Source: Dermacentor variabilis
Taxonomy: Eukaryota > Arthropoda > Arachnida > Ixodida > Ixodidae
Assembly: GCF_050947875.1 (NCBI RefSeq)
Contig: NC_134571.1
Coordinates: 228,604,024-228,668,023 of the forward strand
Direction of reading: 5' to 3'
DNA length: 64,000 bases
The position numbers were made by a program, and so were the translations under genes. The first letter of the stretch is position 1, and each line of letters begins with the position of its first letter. Below, one piece after another: positions 12,244-22,794 of the stretch. The notes under the pieces were generated by a model that did not search any database, was not told the origin of the DNA, and saw only the letters and a list, made by a program, of their open reading frames with translations.

Positions 12244-12380
12244 GGAAGAAGAAACAGCGCAAACACCAGGACGAAAAAAAGCATCAACCACACCAGCGCT
12301 TCGTGGTGTGGTCCATGTTTTTGCGTCGTCCTTGTGTTGCGCTGTTTCTTCTAAAATGCTCAACCAACTAGCCGGCAAGT
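12244..12380 (+). mobile_element. Foldback piece, probably a Penelope-like tail
   Basis: Long inverted repeat: GAAGAAACAGCGCAAACACC on the left and its near-perfect inverse GTGTTGCGCTGTTTCTTC on the right, with ACCACACC..GGTGTGGT inside. It is followed by CTCAACCAACTAGCC, the end motif seen in the Penelope tail at 786-901. A related hairpin lies at 55185-55330. Confidence 0.5.
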
Positions 12381-13111
12381 CCATCCTGTGCATATATATT
12401 GAACACACGTATGAGTGTAGATGGTCTTCGAAGCTTTTAGAACGAGCATTGCCACAGGATACGAGCAGTGCACGCGTAACAAGTGGACACATTAGTCATT
12501 TAAACATGCGTGCCAATGCATGTGACGCGGCTATCGGCATAAGCAGTCTCCAAATGCTGGAATGCATACGCTTCAAAACGCTAACGATCCGCTGCTAATG
12601 CAGGACAACAGCTCACAGCGGACTGAACCAAACTCTATAAACTAGTGCACTTGAAAAGAAGGCCCACACGGCAGCGTGAGGCACGTCGAAATGCCTGGTA
12701 CTGGTGTCGCAGTTGACCACATACGAATGGAACTGGCGGAAAAAATAAACAGAAATGCTCACCAGTATACGCGCGAATTAAATTCACATACGTGGATGGT
12801 TGGCACGATAGTTTGTATCCGCGTACTTTCGGAGAACATGTGATGCATGGACTGGAAAAGCACTCCATCATGAGCTGAGCGGCACATTTGTTATTTTCCT
12901 GGGGTGACGACAAGCCGTGAACCGTTCTCACGTTGTCGTCTACGTTGTATTCCTTCGTTAGTCGTAGCAAGGAATGGAAATGATGCAAACGCAAATGTAT
13001 TCCAGTACACAACAGCACAGCACACTGCAGAGAAACTCCACCCACCGCAGCAGATTCCTCAAATACATTTGTTATATATATATATATAACTTCTAAAAGA
13101 ACAAGACTGGG

Positions 13112-13330
13112 CGTGGTGGCTCTGTGGTGTAATGGTTAGGATGTGTGCTTCGAATTGTATAGATACGAGTGTACGCGGGTTCGAATACACGTGATGTATA
13201 GAGCAATGTGGTTCTCCATAAGTATGTGAGTCCCTTGACTATTTTGTTCTAATTAGATTATGTGACTCCTGATTGTGAAATTTGCGAAGATAATTGAGGA
13301 TTAAATGTTAATTAGCTTTTTTTCTCCGCA
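13112..13330 (+). mobile_element. tRNA-like SINE head (degenerate)
   Basis: Contains a pol III A-box-like TGGCTCTGTGG (13128) with GTAATGGTTAGGAT downstream, and a B-box-like GGTTCGAATAC (13179). The acceptor and T stems do not pair properly, so it is not a functional tRNA. It is most likely a SINE or tRNA pseudogene. Its 3' limit is uncertain. Confidence 0.4.
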
Positions 13331-13559
13331 GTGGCGTTCGGGACGCATACGCATAGGCCGATTTCGAGCAGTCACGCCTCATGGTAGACAGCAAATAGCC
13401 AGGAAAAATGACTTTAAAATCCTGCATAACTTTGCTCACGCCTATTCTGAAGGCCGCTTGGAATTGGGCCAGTGACTCTGAGGAGCCGCCTAGGGAACGG
13501 TATATTAGCGGCCCTAATTTGATCTGATTTCCTGCCTGCATGCGTGGCCAGGACTTCGC

Positions 13560-13868
13560 TAAGAGGGTATTGGGAAGAGTACTAGCACTCTGTTTGGGGG
13601 AGTAGAAGTACTCGGTCTGGTGGAGTGCCATCACCCCTGCGGTGAGAGTATTAGCAATCTGCGGAAGAGTACTAGCACTCCCTGTGGGAAGAGTATTATC
13701 ACTCTGCGGAAGAGCAATTCCTTGCGGTGGAGTAACAAAACTCTGTCAACAGGAGTTGACCTACTCTCTCTCAAAGAGGGTTGATCTACTCTCGAAAAGA
13801 GAGTGAAATATGGGACAAGCCGCTACTCCATCAAAGAGAGTGCCCTGAACTCTCTTTGTTTTTAGAGT
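13560..13868. repeat. Right terminal/subterminal hairpin cluster of the 13-kb element
   Basis: Repeated GAAGAGTACTAGCACTC, GTGAGAGTATTAGCAATC, GGGAAGAGTATTATCACTC and CTACTCTC..GAGAGTGAAAT units in a 300-bp run ending GTTTTTAGAGTG. This is the counterpart of the cluster at 902-1095. Confidence 0.6.
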
Positions 13869-14318
13869 GTGAGAGAAGGTACATATATACATTTCGGTGG
13901 TGCACGCGCACACAGGGTTAAAACAGTACAAGCACAGTGTAATCAAAATGTGGCAAGCTATTCTGCAAGTACATTTTTTTCTTTTTTGGACAAGGCAAGT
14001 GATGTTGTACTGACACAGTTATCGCCTTCCCTGTCAATGTGATATGCCTCACAAATCTCGCGCCCCCGCCTTGTGCCTCCCCTACCAAGCACACACGTGT
14101 TATCAAACGCAGGCACGCACCCGCACCGCTTACAATGCTTGGCCAAATGGCCGCCTCCCGCTAATGAATCTACCAGCGTTCGGTGCTCTCGTAGCCGTTC
14201 GTTTAGGCAGCGGCCAGACTGCCCCACGTAGCATCTACCGCAGGAGAGAGGTATGCGGTGTACGACCCCAACGATGCAGGGTACAAACTTGCATTCGTGT
14301 TTTATGGCGCAGACCGGT
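13869..14318 (-). mobile_element. Penelope-like element fragment with GIY-YIG domain
   Basis: The minus strand from ~14309 encodes VGVVHRIPLSCGRCYVGQSG followed by RCLNERLREH, a histidine/cysteine segment (HLAKHCKRCGC), REICEAYHI and CVSTTSLAL, stop at 13958. This order (CGxCYVGQTGR..RLREH..HC..C.C..REI.EA..I...CVS) is the C-terminal GIY-YIG endonuclease of Penelope-like retroelements, which nicks the target for insertion. The reverse-transcriptase part is missing, so the copy is 5' truncated at ~14318 against satellite A. The tail continues to 13869 and, across the 13-kb insertion, at 901-786. Confidence 0.75.
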
Positions 14319-15468
14319 TTTTTTCTTTTCGCTTACGGCTTTGCACATGGCTGGTTTACTGCCATGTGTGTTGTACTTGCATTGTCAAGCAATCGGGTGA
14401 CGCAGCCATCTGATGCTGCAGCCCAAAGAGCGACATGGACTTCCCTGCATTTAAGCGTTAACTCCTTTCGAACCTACACATTTCTTTTTGTTCTTTCGGT
14501 GGCCGCCGACGCGTCGCTCACACTTGGTTCCCCACCTGTTGTCAGTATTGACAAGGTCGTATTTGTCCATTGTGTGTGGTAATTGCATTGCGAAGCAATC
14601 ACGTGACGCAAGCATCTGCTACCGCAGAGCAAACAGCGACATCGACTACCCGGCATGTTATCCTTACCTCGTTTCCAACCTGCACGTTTCTGTTTGTTGT
14701 CTCGGTTGACGCTAATGCGTCGTTGACACTTGGTGCCCCATCTGCCCTCAACGTAGTTATATTCTATTTTGTGCATTATGTCTTGTACTTGCATTGCAAA
14801 GCAATCGGGTGACGCATGCATCTGTTGCCGCAGCCGACACAGCCACATGCACTACGGGAGTATTTAGCGCTACCTCGTTTGAAACCTGCACTTTTCTTTC
14901 CGTTCTTTCGGCGGCCGCTGATGCGTCGCTCACACTTGGTAGCGCACCTGCCCTCAAAATAGATATGTTCAGTTTTGTGCATCATGTGTGGTAGTTTCAT
15001 TGCGAAGCAGTCGGGTGACGCAAGCATCTGCTGCCGCAGCCGACACAGCGACGACACTCCGCGGCTATTTAGCGCGACCTCCTCTGCAACCTGTACTTTT
15101 CGTTGTTTCGTGGCCGCCAATGCTTCACCCCACTTGCTACCACACCTGCCTTCAACATACGCATAGTGGTTGTACTGCCTTTCGTGTTGTACTGGCATTG
15201 TCAAGCAATCGGGTCACGCAGGCATCTGCTACAGCAGCCCAAATAGCGACATGGAGTTTCCGGCATTTTCTCGTTACATCCTTTCCAACCTGCACGTTTC
15301 TTCCCTTTCTTTCGGTGGCCACTAATGCATCGCTCTCACTTGGTACCCCACTTGCCTTCAATATAGATACGGCTGGTTTTGTCTATTGTGTGTTGTACTT
15401 GCATTGCGAAGCAATCGGGTGACGCAGGCATCTGCTACCGCAGCCCACACAGCGACATGGGCTACCCG
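14319..15468. repeat. Satellite A array (second block)
   Basis: The ~206-bp unit resumes at ATGGCTGGTTTACTGCC. GCGAAGCAATC-type landmarks lie near 14590, 14796, 15002, 15200 and 15407 (spacing 198-207). The array ends at 15468 within AGCGACATGGGCTACCCGGA, where satellite B begins. Confidence 0.85.
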
Positions 15469-18400
15469 GATCATTCTTGCATCGTACACGTGCCTGCATG
15501 GCACTCACTACCGTGGTGATCTCGACGCGAACTCCGCTGAAACCACCCCCAATTTGCGTTCTATGGAGTCCGGTTTCCTGCTATCAAACGTGTCCAAGAG
15601 AGAACCTGACTGTTGTAGCAGCAGAAGTTGGGTTTTCAAGCACGCAATCACGTGAATTTCCTTGGTTTCAAAGGGTAGCTGCGTTGGCTGTCCTCTAGGT
15701 AGCTGCCGTAGCAACTGGCTGATCATTCTTGCATCGTACATGTGCCTACATGGCACTGACTACCCTTGTGTTCTCCGCGCACACTGCGCTGAAACCACAC
15801 CCAATATGCGTTGGACGCAGTCCGGATTCCTTCTAGAAAACTACTCCCATCGAGAACATCACTGTTGTACCAGCAGCAGTTGCAATGTCAAGCACGCAAC
15901 TAAGCGAACTTCCTTGGTTTCAAAGGTTAGAAGTATCGATGGTCCTCTAGATAACTGCCGTAGCTACCTGGCTGATCATTCTTGCATTGTACATGTGCCT
16001 GCGTGGCACTGACTACCCTGGTCGTTTCCGCGCGCACTCCGCTGAAACCACACCCAATTTGCGTTCTACGCAGTCCATATTCCTGCTATAAATGCCGCCC
16101 CAATGACATTATAACTGTTGTAGCATCAGCAGTTGCACTCTCAAGCACGCAACTAAGGGAACTTCCTTGGTTTCAACGGCTAGCTGCATCGACGGTACAC
16201 TTGATAGCTGCTGTGGTTACCTGTATAATATTTCTTGCATCGTACAGGTGCCTGCGCAGCACTGATTTCCCTGGTGGTCTCGGCACGCATTCCTCAGAAA
16301 CCACCCCTAATTTGCATTCTACGCAGTCCGGATTCCTTTCATGAAAGCCGTCCTATCGAGATCATCACTATTGTAGCAGCAGCAGTTGCACTCTAAAGCA
16401 CGCATCTAAGCGAAGTTCCTTGGTTTCAAAGGATAGAAACGTCCACTCTCCTCCAGATAGCTGCGGTGGCTACCTAGATGATAATCCTTCCATCGTACAG
16501 GTGCCTGCGCAGCACTGACTACCCTGGTAGTCTCAGCACGCACTCCGCAGAAACTACCCCCAAGCTGCGTTCTACGCAGTCGGGATTCCTGCAATAAAGC
16601 AGTCCCAGTGAAAGCGCCACGGTTGTAGCAGCAGCAGTCGCATTCTAAAGCACGCATTGATTTTCCTTTGTTTCAAAGGCTAGGTGCATTAACTGCCCTC
16701 TAGATAGCTGCAGTGACTACCTGGCTCATCATTCTTCCATCGTACACGTGCCTGCGTGGCACTGATTACCCCTCTGGTCTCGTCGCGCGCTCCACTGAAA
16801 TCACCCCCAAGCTGCCTTCTACGCAGTCCGGATTCCTGCTATAAAAGCAGTCCCATCGAGAGCATCACTGTTTTAGAAGAAGCAGTTGCATTCTCAAGCA
16901 CGCAACTACGTGAATGTCTCTTTCTTCAAAGGCAAGTTGAATTGACTCTGCTTTAGATAGCTGCGGTAGCTACTTGGCTGATCATTCTTGCATCGTACAC
17001 GTGCCTGCATGGCAAAGACTACGCTGGTGGTCTCTGCGCGCACTGTGCTGACACCACCCCCAATTTGCGTTCTACTGAGTCCGGATTCCTTCTACAAAAG
17101 TAGTCCCATCGAGAACATCACTGTTGTCGCAGCTGCAGTTGAACTATCCAGCACGCAACTAAACGAACTTCCTTGGTTTCAAAGGCTAGCTGCATCTACT
17201 GTCATCTAGATAGCTGCGATGACTGCCTAGCTGATCATTCTTGCATCGTACACGTGCCAGCGTGGCACTGGCTGCCCTGCTGGTGTCGTCGAGCGCTCCG
17301 CTGAAGCCACCCCCTAGTTGCCTACGACCCAGCACGGATTCCTGCTATAAAAGTAGTCCCATCGAACACATCTCTGTTGGAGCACCTGCATGTAATTCGC
17401 AAGCACGCAACTACGTGAAATTCCTTGGTTTCCAATGCTAGCTGCATTGACTGTCCTATATATAGCTTTCTATGGCTACCTGGCTGGTCATTCTTGAATT
17501 GTACACGTGCCTCCGCGGCACTCACTACCGTGGTAATCTCGATGCGGACTCCGCTGAAACCACCCCCAATTTGCGTTCTACGGAGTCCGGATTCCTGCTA
17601 TCAAACGTGTCCCAGCGAAAGCCACACTGCTGTAGCAGCAGATGTTGCATTCTCCAGCAGGCAACTACGTTAATTTATTTGGTTTCAAAGGCTAGCTGCA
17701 TCGATGGTCCTCTAGATAGCTGCGGTAGCTACCTGGCTGATCATTCTTGCATCGTACACGTACCTGTGTGGAACCGGCGGAATTGTTGGTCTTGGCGCGC
17801 TCCACAGAAACCAACCCCAAGTTGCCTTCGACGAAGTCCGGATTCCTGCTGTTAAAGTAGTCCCATAGAGCACATCACTTTGTAGCAGGAGCAGTTGCAT
17901 TCTCAAACACGTAACTAGGTGAATTTCCTTGGTTTAAAAGGCTAGCTGCATTGACTGTTATATATATAGCTTTCTGTGGCTACCTCTTTGATCATTCTTG
18001 CGTGGTACACGTGCCTGCGCGGCCCTGACTACGCTGGTAGTCTCGGCGCGCACTGCGCAGAAGCCACGCCCAATTTGCGTTCAACGCATTCCGGATTCCT
18101 TCTATAAAAGTTGTCTCATCCAGAACATCACTGTTGTAGCAGTAGCAGTTGCACTGTCAAGCACAAAACTAAGCGAACTTTCATGGTTTCAAGGACAAGC
18201 TGCATTTACTGTCCTCTAGAGAGCTGCAATGGCAACCTAGCTGATCATTCTTGTATCGTACACGTGCGTGCGTGACACTGACTACCCTGCTGGTCTCGGC
18301 GCGCGCTCCGCTGAAACCAGCTCCAAGCTGCCTTCAACGCAGTCCGTACTCCTGCTATAAAAGCCGTCCCATCGAGAACATTACTGTTTTAGCACCAGAA

Positions 18401-18656
18401 GTCGCATTCTAAGGCAAGCAACTACAATAATTTCCTCGTTTTCGTAGGCTAGCTGCATTGACTGTGCGCTACATAACTGCTGTGGTTACCTGTATAATAA
18501 TTCTTGCATCCTACAGGTGCCTGCGCAGAACTGACTATTCTAGTGGTCTCGGCACGCATTCCGCTGGAACCACCCCTAATTTGTCTTCTACGCAGTGCGG
18601 ATAGCTTTTACGAAAGCCGTCCATTCGAAATCATCACTGTTGTAGCAGCAGCAGTT

Positions 18657-19470
18657 TGTTACGTTTCGCCTACGACGCGCGGTTTAGCCGGCGCGACTGC
18701 AACAAAGCGGCAGACATTTTGGCCCGTTCGGCGTCGCCGCTACGCCTCCCCGCCAAGCGCGTCCAGGCATGTTCCGATGCCACGTGTCTTCATGTGCGTG
18801 TGTGAGTGTATGTGCATTTGTGCCCGACCGGCGGCGATACGACAGTAGGAGTCACCTTCTCCTCCCCATTGTGCCCGACCGGTGGCGATACGACAGTAGG
18901 AGTCACCTTCTCCTCCCCATTGTGCCCGACCGGCGGCGATACGACAGTAGGAGTCACCTTCTCCTCCCCATTGTGCCCGACCGGCGGCGATACGACAGTG
19001 TGAGTCACCATCTCCTCCCCATTGTGCCCGACCGGCGACGATACGACAGTGTGAGTCACCTTCTCCTCCCCATTGTGCCCGACCGGCGGCGACACGACAG
19101 TATGCGTCACCTTATCCCATTGTACAATCACGTGCTCGTCTATTGAGGGGTTCCTTCTTGCCCTCAACTGCGAGAGTATAAAAGCAGCTGCCCCCGGACG
19201 CCAAAGGAGGGCTCCGATTTCTTCTGTTGAGTAAAGTGCTCTCCCGTCTCTCTACTTCGGTCAACCTGACCGCCAACTCTTTGCGATGTTAGAATAAACA
19301 AGTTGTTTTGTTGTTACCTGTCGACTCATGCTTTGCCGGGACCTTCGGATGCTTCCAGTTGTACCCCAGGCCGCCAGGCCAACGCTACCCTTGGGGCTTG
19401 CGACCCAGGTGCAACAACGGGCGTCAGCGCCGAGTTCCCAACAACTCGTGCCAGCAGTCCGACCACAACA
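18657..19470 (+). mobile_element. Solo LTR (814 bp) in satellite B
   Basis: Begins TGTTACGTTTCG and ends CCGACCACAACA (TG..CA). It is flanked by a 4-bp target duplication AGTT (18653-18656 and 19471-19474). The satellite unit reads ..GCAGCAGTT before and AGTTGCACTC after, so the empty site is clear. A TATAAAAG box (19177) and AATAAA (19293) lie in the expected U3-R order. No internal region remains, so this is the product of LTR-LTR recombination of a gypsy-type element. Confidence 0.85.
18820..19125. repeat. Six-copy 51-bp minisatellite inside the solo LTR
   Basis: GTGCCCGACCGGCGGCGATA starts at 18820, 18871, 18922, 18973, 19024 and 19075, an exact 51-bp period, with few substitutions (for example AGTAGGAG/AGTGTGAG). 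Because 51 is a multiple of three, both strands carry 125-codon open frames with repetitive protein. These are shadows of the repeat. Confidence 0.95.
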
Positions 19471-20184
19471 AGTTGCACTCTAGAGCACACAACTAAACGA
19501 ACTTCTTGGTTTCAAAGGATAGAAACGTCCACTGTCCTCCATATAGCTGCGGTGGCTACCTGGATCATAATACTTGCATCGTACAGGTGCCTGCGCAGCA
19601 CTGACTACCCTGGTAGTCTCGGCACGCACTGCGCAGAAACTACCCCCAAGCTGCGTCCTACGCAGTCGGGATTCCTGCAATAAAAGTAGTCCCAGTGAAA
19701 GCGCCGCGGTTGTAGCAGCAGCACTCGCATTCTAAAGTGCGCATTGAGTTTCCTTCGTTTCAAAGGATAGGTGCATGAACTGTCCTCTAGATAGCTGCAG
19801 TGACTACCTGGCTCATCATTCTTGCATCATACACGCACCTGCGCAGCCCTCACTACCCTGGTGGTCTCGGCGCGCACTCCTCTGAAACCACCCCAATTGG
19901 TCTGCTATGGAGTCCGAATTCCGGCTATAAAGCCTTCTCATCGAGAACATCACTTTTGTAGCAAAATAAGTTGCATTTTAAAGCACGCAACTAAGTGAAC
20001 TTCCGTGGTTTCACAGGCTAGCTGCATCCACTATCCTATAGATAGCTGCGGTAGCTACCTGGCTTATCTTTCTTGCATCTTACACGTGCCTGCGTGGCAC
20101 TGTCTACCCAGCTGGTCTCGTCGCGCACTCAGCTGAAACAACCCCCAAGCTGCCTTCTACGATGTCCGGATTCCTGCTACAAAA

Positions 20185-20429
20185 TAATAATAATAATAAT
20201 ATTTGGAGTTTTACGTGATAAAACCACTTTCTGATTATGAGGCACGCCGTAGTGGAGGGCTCCGGAAATTTCGACCACCTGGGGTTCTTTAACGTGCACC
20301 TAAATCTAAGCACACGGGTGTTTTCGCATTTCGCCCCCATCGAAATGCGGCCGCCTTGGCCGGGATTCGATCCCGCGACCTCGTGCTCAGCAGCCCAACA
20401 CCATAGCCACTGAGCAACCACGGCGGGTG
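20185..20429 (-). mobile_element. tRNA-derived SINE (Ruka-like)
   Basis: The minus strand starts with a tRNA-like head: TGGCTCAGTGGCTATGG (A box) and GGGATCGAATCCCGGCC (B box). The body includes CGAAATGCGAAAACACCCG and AACCCCAGGTGGTCGAAATT, and the tail is (ATT)n. It is flanked by the 12-bp duplication CCTGCTACAAAA (20173-20184 and 20430-20441) created in a satellite B unit. It resembles Ruka, a tRNA-derived SINE described from ticks. The name is from memory, not a search. Confidence 0.8.
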
Positions 20430-21949
20430 CCTGCTACAAAAGTAGTCGCATCGAGAACATCAATCTTCTAGCGCCAGCAGTTGCATTCTCAAGCACGCTA
20501 CTAAGTGAAAGTCGTTTCTAAGGCTAGCTGCATCCACTGTCCTCTATATAGCTGTGGTGGCTACCTGGCTGATCATTCTTTCATAGTACACGTGCCTGCG
20601 CGGCACTGGTTATCCCGGTGGTCTTGGCGCGCACCCCGCTAAAACCACCCCCAATTTGCGGTATACGCAGTCGGGATTCCTGCTATAGAAGCCACCCCAC
20701 CGAGAACATCACTGTTGTAGCAGCAGCAGTTGCATTCTCAAGCACACAACTTCGTGAATTTTTTTTTTGTTTTGCAGGCTAGCTGCCTCCACTGTCCTCC
20801 AGATAGCTGCCGTGGGTAGCTGGATGAAAATTCTTGCATCGTACATGTGCCTTCGTGGCACTGGCAACCGTCGTCGTCTCGGCACACATTCCGCAGAAAC
20901 CAACCCCAATTTGCGTACTACGCAGTCCGGATTCCTGCTGTAAAAGCAGTCCCAATGAAAGCGTCACTGTTGTAGCAGCAGCAGTTGCTCTCTCAAGCAC
21001 ACAACTAAGCGAACTTCCTTGGTTTAAAAGACTAGCTGCATCTACTGTGCCCTAGATAGCTGCGATGGCTACTTAGCTGATCATTCTTGCATCGTACACG
21101 TGCCTGCATGGCACTGACTACCCTGGTAGTCTCGGCGCACAATCCGCTGAAACCACCCCCAAGTTGCCTTCTACGAAGTCCGTATTCCTGCTATAAAAGC
21201 CTTCCCATCAAGAACATAGCTGTTGTAGCATCAGCAGTTGCACTCTCAAGCATGCAACTAAGCGAACTTCCTTGGTTCCGAAGGCTACCTGCATTTACTG
21301 TCCTCTACATACCTGCGGTGGCTTCCTGGCTGATCATTGCATCGTACAGGTGCCTGCGTGGCACTCACTACCGTGGTGATCTCTACGCGGACTCCACAGA
21401 CACCACCCCAAATTTGCGTTCTACGTATTCCGGATTCCTGCTATCAAACGTGTCCCAGCGAGAGCCTCACTGGTGCAGTAGCAGAAGTTGTATTCTCAAT
21501 CGCGACACTACCTGAACGCCCTTTCTTTGAAAGGCCAGGGGCGTTGACTGTCCTTTAGATAGCTGCAGTGGCTACCTGGCTGATCATTCTTGCATCTTAC
21601 ACGTGCCTGCGTGGCATTGACCTATGGTGGTGGTCTCGATGCGCGCTCCGCTGAAAGCCCAAGCTACCTTCGAAGCAGTCCGTGTTCCTGCTATAAAAAC
21701 CATCCCATCGAAAACATCAATGTTTCACCAGCAGTAGTTGTATCCTCAAGCACGCAACTAAGCGAAATTCCTTGATGTTAAAGGCTAGCTGCATTGACTG
21801 TCCTCTAGACAGCAGCCGTAGCTACCTGGCTGATGATTCCTGCATCGTGCACGTGCCTGCGTGGCACTGACTACCTTGGTGGTCTCCGCGCCCACTCTGC
21901 TGAAAATACACTCAATTTGCGTTCTACGCAGTCCGGATTCCTTTTATTT

Positions 21950-22354
21950 CATTTCATTTTATTTCCTTAAAGGCCCCATTAAAGGGGCATTACATACGTT
22001 GTGGGTATGTACGTACATAAAAAATTGAAAGCCATGTTTTCTTTATAGAGTAAGATAATTTGTTACGGTTTTTAAAAATGTGCTTGGACAGGTCATGGCT
22101 GTGATTTCGTTGGAAAGGCCGTTCCAGTCTGTTGCTGCACGAAAAAAGAATGGAGACGAAAAAGTGACAGCGCGTGCACGTGGGCGCGCGACTTGTTGCA
22201 GGTGACCGGTGCGGCTGGATATGCGTGCCGGGGGGAGAATATATGGTGCTTTGCCAAGTGAGCTGTAAAATAACTTCTGAAAAAGACACAGACTAGCAAT
22301 GCGGCGGCGAGATGCAAGTAATGATAAGCCGGATTCTGTTTTTAGTGCCGATAT
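21950..22354 (-). mobile_element. LINE A, 3' portion
   Basis: This is the 3' end of the 2A-type LINE whose 5' part lies at 33076-36834. The minus strand encodes the C-terminal piece found in LINE B at ~47200 (GTTCCA..TCTGT region) and ends with an A-rich tail (AAATGAAATAAAA) against satellite B. The two parts are separated by the gypsy element with ATAT duplication. Decayed, with several frameshifts. Confidence 0.7.
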
Positions 22355-22771
22355 TTACACGTGTACTTGTCTTTATCGGGCGACATGTTTTGCCGCCTAA
22401 GAAATGTTATCGCACAGCGCGGGACGCGCCTGCATGTATCCGAAGTTTCTGAAAAGTTATCGATGCTTCTATCCGCTGTCTGTTGTCGCCGAACCTTGTG
22501 TTATCTGATTTCATCGCTTGACACGAATGGTGTAGAACTTTGTAGAAGGCATGCGGGTCCCAACGATTAGTCTGGAACGTTCGATGACTGCTGTATTAAA
22601 GCCGACGCACTTGACCCGCTGATGAGATTTTCGACGATCGCCGAGCGTGTTCGCCGTTATCGTTGTGCTATAAGTGTAGCCTGTTTTGTGGGCACAGGTT
22701 CGCCCAATAAAAGCTAGTTTTGTCGTTCACAGTATTGCTACTGTGTTATTCAACGTCACCACCACGTGACA
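22355..22771 (+). repeat. Gypsy 5' LTR
   Basis: 417 bp, from TTACACGTGTACTTG (the 3' copy has TGACACG) to CCACGTGACA. By eye I count roughly 16 mismatches and one 3-bp indel against the 3' LTR. The TATA position reads TATTAAA here; AATAAAA (~22707) is intact. Confidence 0.9.
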
Positions 22772-22773
22772 TC

Positions 22774-22785
22774 TGGTGGAGGTGC
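22774..22785 (+). promoter_or_regulatory. Probable primer-binding site
   Basis: TGGTGGAGGTGC lies 2 bp inside the 5' LTR. It begins with TGG, complementary to a tRNA 3'-CCA end, at the usual place. I did not identify the tRNA. Confidence 0.5.
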
Positions 22786-22794
22786 TTTACGTTC

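Larger units (their letters stand above)
902..13868. mobile_element. Putative ~13-kb DNA transposon inserted in the Penelope tail
   Basis: The interval begins CACTCTAAAAAC (902) and ends with the exact inverse GTTTTTAGAGTG (to 13868). Just inside both ends are clusters of short hairpin-forming AGAGTGAA/TTCACTCT repeats. Outside it, the two halves of one Penelope-like element and then satellite A resume, so 902-13868 behaves as one discrete insertion. Inside are decayed exons with a C2H2 zinc finger, several small secondary elements and ~150-bp tandem repeats. Subterminal repeats with short TIRs are typical of large cut-and-paste families (CMC, KDZ-type), but I could not identify a transposase catalytic core. 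No clear target-site duplication is visible (left flank TAGTGCAC, right flank TGAGAGAA). The superfamily is therefore unassigned. Confidence 0.5.
15469..21949. repeat. Satellite B array, ~253-bp unit (left block)
   Basis: About 22 copies of a ~253-bp unit. ATCGTACACGTGCCTGC landmarks sit at 15481, 15733, 15986, 16239, 16492 and so on (spacing mostly 252-253). Each unit includes GATCATTCTTGCATCGTAC, CGCGCACTCCGCTGAAACCA, GCAGTCCGGATTCCTGC, a TATAAAAG motif, GAGAACATCACTGTTGTAGC and GCTAGCTGCAT. Many units hold an open frame of exactly 73 codons starting MH(R)T. The array is interrupted by a solo LTR and a SINE and ends at 21949, where LINE A is inserted. Confidence 0.85.

Noticed and set aside
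13112..13200. Functional tRNA gene
   Set aside because: A and B boxes are visible but the acceptor and T stems do not pair and the anticodon arm is not convincing; better explained as a SINE or pseudo-tRNA.
18769..19167. 125-codon repetitive ORFs on both strands
   Set aside because: They are produced by the 51-bp minisatellite in the solo LTR; the period is a multiple of three and both strands stay open.
15469..21949. CRISPR-like array
   Set aside because: Repeats are long (~253 bp), contiguous and without spacers, in a eukaryotic context; this is satellite DNA.
22610..22660. CTGATGAGATTTTCGACGA in the gypsy LTRs as a hammerhead ribozyme core
   Set aside because: CTGATGA is present, but no GAAA box follows at the right place and no closing stem is seen.
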